Below are positions 7,122 through 9,377 of a stretch of 9,377 bases of DNA, piece after piece. The notes beneath the pieces are model-generated. The model was not told the DNA's origin. It was given only the letters and a program-made list of their open reading frames with translations, and ran no database searches. Source of the DNA: an uncultured Bacilli bacterium (GTDB taxonomy: Bacteria > Bacillota_I > Bacilli_A > RF39 > UBA660); NCBI GenBank assembly GCA_910586865.1, contig CAJUIY010000058.1, positions 1 through 9,377 of the forward strand, read 5' to 3'. Each line of letters starts with the position of its first letter. The stretch's first letter is position 1. The translations under genes were made by a program, and so were the position numbers.

Positions 7122-8410
7122 AATTTACTCTCCTTATATAATTCATTATAAAGTAAAATCAGAATTAATGCAACATAGATGGAAACCGAAGGAGAAAGAA
7201 TAACATGACCCGTAATTAAAGATAAAAGGATGGCAAAACCAAGGCTAAATAGATAAGCTACTTTTTTAGGATTCATCTTTTCTTTTTTTCTTTCTATCCT
7301 GTATTTTACTAATATTTGATAAAAAAGAATAACGACTGGTAAAAGATAAAGAAGAAAGCCTAATATTCCATGTCGATAAAATAAATCAACAAAGTCCATT
7401 TCTACCATTTTCATACTAACTTGATCCGTACTATAATTGTTAATATATCCTATCCCTATTACCTTATCTACCATACTACTCTTTTTATAAATTTTACTGG
7501 TATTAGACCAAAAACGAAGTCTCTCACTAAAGATAAAATGATCGAGTGTTTTGGTATCTTTAAAAATATCACTTGGTTTTTCAATTTCTAAATACTCTAA
7601 ATGAACCTTAATGTTTTGATAAAAGTTTGTTTTAGGAAGAAGAAGAACAATAGCAGAACCAAATAATATCAATAAAGCACCAATAATAGAAATACTCTTA
7701 TACTTTTTTGATTGTACCAACGATGTGAAGTAACACCCAAAATAATAGATTAATAATATCACAAATAACATAAGGGGGGCTTTGGTTCCTATTGATAAAT
7801 ATAAATAGAATACGATGATAATACTTAACACATTGATGATTTTATTTTCTTTTTGAAACAAATGATAAAAGAAAATAGGCATAAGAATAGATAATATCGC
7901 TCCAATTTCATTCGCTGTATAGAAAAATCCAATCCTTCCACTTTTGGTTACCTCATAAGATGGAAATCCAATACCTAAAATATTAGGAAGGAAAACCAAT
8001 AAAAGATAAATGATAAATATTTTTTTTAAGTTATTTGAAGAAACAGAGTTATGATTTTGATAAACTTCATAGAATCCTAATAAAACAATCGGAAAATAAA
8101 AAGATTTCATTAGAGACTTTAATTCATAACTAAATGAATAAATTCCTTTTTCACAAGAAATATTGGCCATGAATAATACCATATACAAAAGAATCGCAAT
8201 TACATATTTCCTATTTTTAGAATGATGAACGATAATATAATATAACATGAATAATAAAAACAACATTCTAATTCCAAGACCTAATAAAAAAGAATGATGA
8301 AACATTACTAAAGATACCGCTGTTAAAACATCGATAAATGGCTGTAAAAAGAGAAAAAAAAGGATTATTTTTTCTATAGGAGTTGTTAAAATATTTTTTA
8401 CTTTGTTCAT
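7118..8410 (-). CDS. O-antigen ligase/polymerase-type membrane protein
   Basis: This 430-aa, very hydrophobic protein has about 10-12 likely transmembrane helices. It resembles the O-antigen ligase family (Wzy/WaaL superfamily) found in Firmicutes polysaccharide loci. Characteristic pieces are FLQPFIDVLTA near the start (21-31), a GFFYTANEIGAILS segment, SIGTKAPL, a large loop with ERLRFWSN, FVDLFYRHGILGFLLYL, and the late helix GHVILSPSVSIYVALI. Members polymerise or transfer lipid-linked glycans on the outer face of the membrane. Which of the two occurs here cannot be told from sequence. It is the first gene of the operon with the glycosyltransferase, rfbA and rfbCD. The start uses GGTGA 5 bases before the ATG. 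It lies 89 bases after the preceding gene, past a terminator. Confidence 0.85.
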   Translation of the reverse strand: MNKVKNILTTPIEKIILFFLFLQPFIDVLTAVSLVMFHHSFLLGLGIRMLFLLFMLYYIIVHHSKNRKYVIAILLYMVLFMANISCEKGIYSFSYELKSLMKSFYFPIVLLGFYEVYQNHNSVSSNNLKKIFIIYLLLVFLPNILGIGFPSYEVTKSGRIGFFYTANEIGAILSILMPIFFYHLFQKENKIINVLSIIIVFYLYLSIGTKAPLMLFVILLIYYFGCYFTSLVQSKKYKSISIIGALLILFGSAIVLLLPKTNFYQNIKVHLEYLEIEKPSDIFKDTKTLDHFIFSERLRFWSNTSKIYKKSSMVDKVIGIGYINNYSTDQVSMKMVEMDFVDLFYRHGILGFLLYLLPVVILFYQILVKYRIERKKEKMNPKKVAYLFSLGFAILLSLITGHVILSPSVSIYVALILILLYNELYKESKL

Positions 8411-8439
8411 GTCTTCACCAATATTATTGTATCATACAT
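8407..8439 (-). CDS. Possible 10-codon leader ORF coupled to the ligase gene
   Basis: An ATG at 8439 opens a short frame, MYDTIILVKT, whose TGA stop overlaps the ligase ATG (ATGA). Both starts follow the same sequence TTGGTGAAG, a duplicated ribosome-site region. The arrangement would suit translational coupling. It conflicts with the extended -10 promoter placed inside it, whose transcript would begin after this ATG. Only one of the two readings is likely to be right. Confidence 0.2.
   Translation of the reverse strand: MYDTIILVKT
8426..8434 (-). promoter_or_regulatory. Candidate extended -10 promoter of the polysaccharide operon
   Basis: On the minus strand TGATACAAT (TG-N-TACAAT, 5 of 6 to TATAAT) lies about 16 bases before the ligase start codon. 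A weak TTGTTT lies 18 bases upstream. Transcription would begin near 8419, giving a very short leader with GGTGA at its 5' end. The operon needs its own promoter because a terminator precedes it. The TATGATA core is shared with the ydjG promoter. Confidence 0.4.
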
Positions 8440-8456
8440 AACTTCACCAAAACAAT

Positions 8457-8486
8457 AAAAAAGTAAATAGCTTATTCTATCTACTT
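8457..8486 (-). terminator. Intrinsic terminator after the 246-aa gene
   Basis: On the minus strand AAGTAGATAG pairs with CTATTTACTT over 10 positions with one G-U pair. The loop is AATAAG, and the T run reaches 8457 (six Ts including the stem end). It begins 13 bases after the stop codon at 8500. It isolates the upstream gene from the polysaccharide operon. Confidence 0.78.
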
Positions 8487-8499
8487 TAATATGATTCTT

Positions 8500-9240
8500 T
8501 TAAATAACGCGTTTTCCATGTTGCTTTCTTAAATACCTTTTCCCCTCTTCTCTTTTTGATCTACCTTTTTCTTGAAAATTAGATTCCGGAAAAAAATCAA
8601 CTTCTTTTATTAAATTCAACATATTTTCTTTAAATTTGATTTCTGGAGCTTCTCTTTCAAACATCCAGCCTTCTTTGGATAGCACCGTATTAATACTCTC
8701 AAAATCAGACAATAGCCGATTCAAAACCCACATTATTCTCACGATATCATCAGAAGTAATTTGCATTTTATCAAATTCTTCTGAGAGATGATACCTAACC
8801 ATGATATCATATTTTTCTAGTAGTTCTTCCATAGCAAAATCTTTTTCTTCCTCTCGTGGCACTGGATAAGTAGTTGGATAATGACCTATATAATCTATTA
8901 AATTACATAACTCAATACATTTTTCCACATGTTTTTCAAAAGCAAGTTTAAAAAGTTCCCATCTTAAATCCTTGTTTTGTACCATAAAAATATAAATCTC
9001 TTCTTTTGCCATCGCAAGCTTCTCTAATTTTTGATAAAGATTTGATTGTTGATAATTTTCTTCGAAATAAGAGTCTATTACGTCTTTCGAAACAAATTTT
9101 TTCTTTTCTAATTCTACTTTTTTCTTGAAATAATCTGGATAATATAATAGTATTTCATCATAATCGACAAGAATATCCCCACACCTCTTATATCTTTCAA
9201 ATCTATCTTTCATTAAATCAACCGTAACTAAATCAAGCAT
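8500..9240 (-). CDS. Hypothetical helical protein, 246 aa
   Basis: I do not recognise this protein. It has no signal peptide, membrane helix or Cys-rich metal site, so it should be cytosolic. The sequence is strongly helical and charged: helices are likely through residues 1-115 and again at about 130-215. A proline-containing break, GHYPTTYPVPREEE, lies near 119-132. The last 22 residues are strongly basic (GRSKREEGKRYLRKQHGK), which could bind nucleic acid or an acidic surface; that is only a suggestion. The start is supported by AGGGG 7 bases before the ATG. It stands alone between its own promoter region and a terminator. It is the gene closest to the right inverted repeat, so it would be the direct target if the promoter there is switched. 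Confidence 0.8.
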   Translation of the reverse strand: MLDLVTVDLMKDRFERYKRCGDILVDYDEILLYYPDYFKKKVELEKKKFVSKDVIDSYFEENYQQSNLYQKLEKLAMAKEEIYIFMVQNKDLRWELFKLAFEKHVEKCIELCNLIDYIGHYPTTYPVPREEEKDFAMEELLEKYDIMVRYHLSEEFDKMQITSDDIVRIMWVLNRLLSDFESINTVLSKEGWMFEREAPEIKFKENMLNLIKEVDFFPESNFQEKGRSKREEGKRYLRKQHGKRVI

Positions 9241-9263
9241 AAAAGTCCCCTAACCATAATTAC

Positions 9264-9292
9264 TATTTATTTTTTTATTTTATCGTACAAAA
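9264..9292 (-). promoter_or_regulatory. Second promoter candidate for the 246-aa gene
   Basis: On the minus strand a TAAAAT (5 of 6 to the -10 consensus) follows a poor TTGTAT -35 by 17 bases; the -35 overlaps the second arm of the hairpin at 9296-9321. If used, it would lie wholly inside the repeat-bounded segment and would not be affected by inversion. The region is so AT-rich that chance matches are expected. Confidence 0.2.
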
Positions 9293-9321
9293 AAGAAAAA
9301 TACAAGTCGTTTTGTATTTTT
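9289..9321. terminator. AT-rich hairpin with T tract next to the right repeat
   Basis: AAAAATACAA (9296-9305) and TTGTATTTTT (9312-9321) form a perfect 10-bp stem with a 6-base loop. On the minus strand the sequence continues C then TTTTTT; on the plus strand the stem itself ends in Ts. It could terminate transcription in either direction. A transcript from the neighbouring promoter would start at about 9313, inside the first arm, so it would not form the full hairpin. The stem is mostly A-T, so strength is uncertain. Confidence 0.45.
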
Positions 9322-9349
9322 TATAGGGCAATCGCAAGAAAAAAGTCAA
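9320..9349 (-). promoter_or_regulatory. Sigma-A type promoter with the inverted repeat in its spacer
   Basis: On the minus strand TTGACT (9349-9344; 5 of 6) is followed after 18 bases by TATAAA (9325-9320; 5 of 6). Sixteen of the 18 spacer bases, plus the first two bases of the -10, belong to the 18-bp repeat. The promoter points toward the 246-aa gene, whose start lies about 80 bases downstream. It is the best -35/-10 pair in the window. Confidence 0.6.
9324..9341 (-). repeat. Right copy of 18-bp inverted repeat
   Basis: TAGGGCAATCGCAAGAAA on the plus strand is the exact reverse complement of 38-55. Read on the minus strand it fills the spacer of a good promoter and supplies the first two bases of the -10 box. 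The -35 lies outside the repeat pair and the rest of the -10 lies inside it. The two copies enclose about 9.27 kb holding all nine genes. Confidence 0.9.
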
Positions 9350-9377
9350 TAATGTTTTGAAATACTTCAAATATTCG

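Noticed and set aside
9014..9022. ATCGCAAG, an 8-base partial match to the repeat inside the 246-aa gene
   Set aside because: Too short to be meaningful and inside coding sequence.
1..9377. Transposon or integrative element bounded by the repeats
   Set aside because: No transposase, integrase, relaxase or phage gene is present, and no target-site duplication is visible next to the repeats.
1..9377. CRISPR array, tRNA, rRNA or riboswitch
   Set aside because: No regularly spaced repeats, cloverleaf arms, or conserved RNA motifs were seen; intergenic gaps are at most 137 bases.

Overview
This is a low-GC, AT-rich window in which all nine supported genes lie on the minus strand. TGA is used as a stop codon: three ATGA start/stop overlaps depend on it. 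Shine-Dalgarno sites are strong (AAGGAG, GGAGG) and the gene content fits Firmicutes. The best guess is a gut-type member of the Bacilli or a related uncultured lineage, but the sequence alone does not fix the species.

Layout in the direction of transcription (right to left). (1) 9240-8500 is an unrecognised soluble, helical 246-aa protein with its own candidate promoter and a clear intrinsic terminator (8457-8486). (2) 8410-3947 is a tight four-gene surface-polysaccharide operon. It encodes an O-antigen ligase/polymerase-type membrane protein, a family 2 glycosyltransferase, RfbA (RmlA), and a fused RfbC-RfbD (RmlC-RmlD). The genes overlap by 4, 4 and 1 bases, and a strong terminator overlaps the last stop codon. 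The dTDP-rhamnose pathway is incomplete here because RfbB (RmlB) is missing. (3) 3905-70 is an envelope-stress type cluster: a membrane-anchored Tim44-like protein with a zinc ribbon, then a YdjG-YdjH-YdjI set (zinc-ribbon membrane protein, TPM-domain protein, SPFH protein with a C-terminal zinc ribbon). In Bacillus subtilis the ydjGHI genes follow the PspA homologue ydjF. No PspA gene is present here.

The most unusual feature is not a gene. A perfect 18-bp inverted repeat brackets all nine genes, with copies at 38-55 and 9324-9341. The right copy lies inside a good promoter: the -35 box is outside the repeat, while most of the -10 box is on the inner side. Recombination between the copies would invert about 9.3 kb and separate the -35 from the -10. 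This suggests a possible ON/OFF phase-variation switch, but no recombinase is encoded in the window, so the switch is a hypothesis.

No tRNA, rRNA, CRISPR array, insertion sequence or plus-strand gene could be supported. No gene-free stretch exceeds 137 bases.
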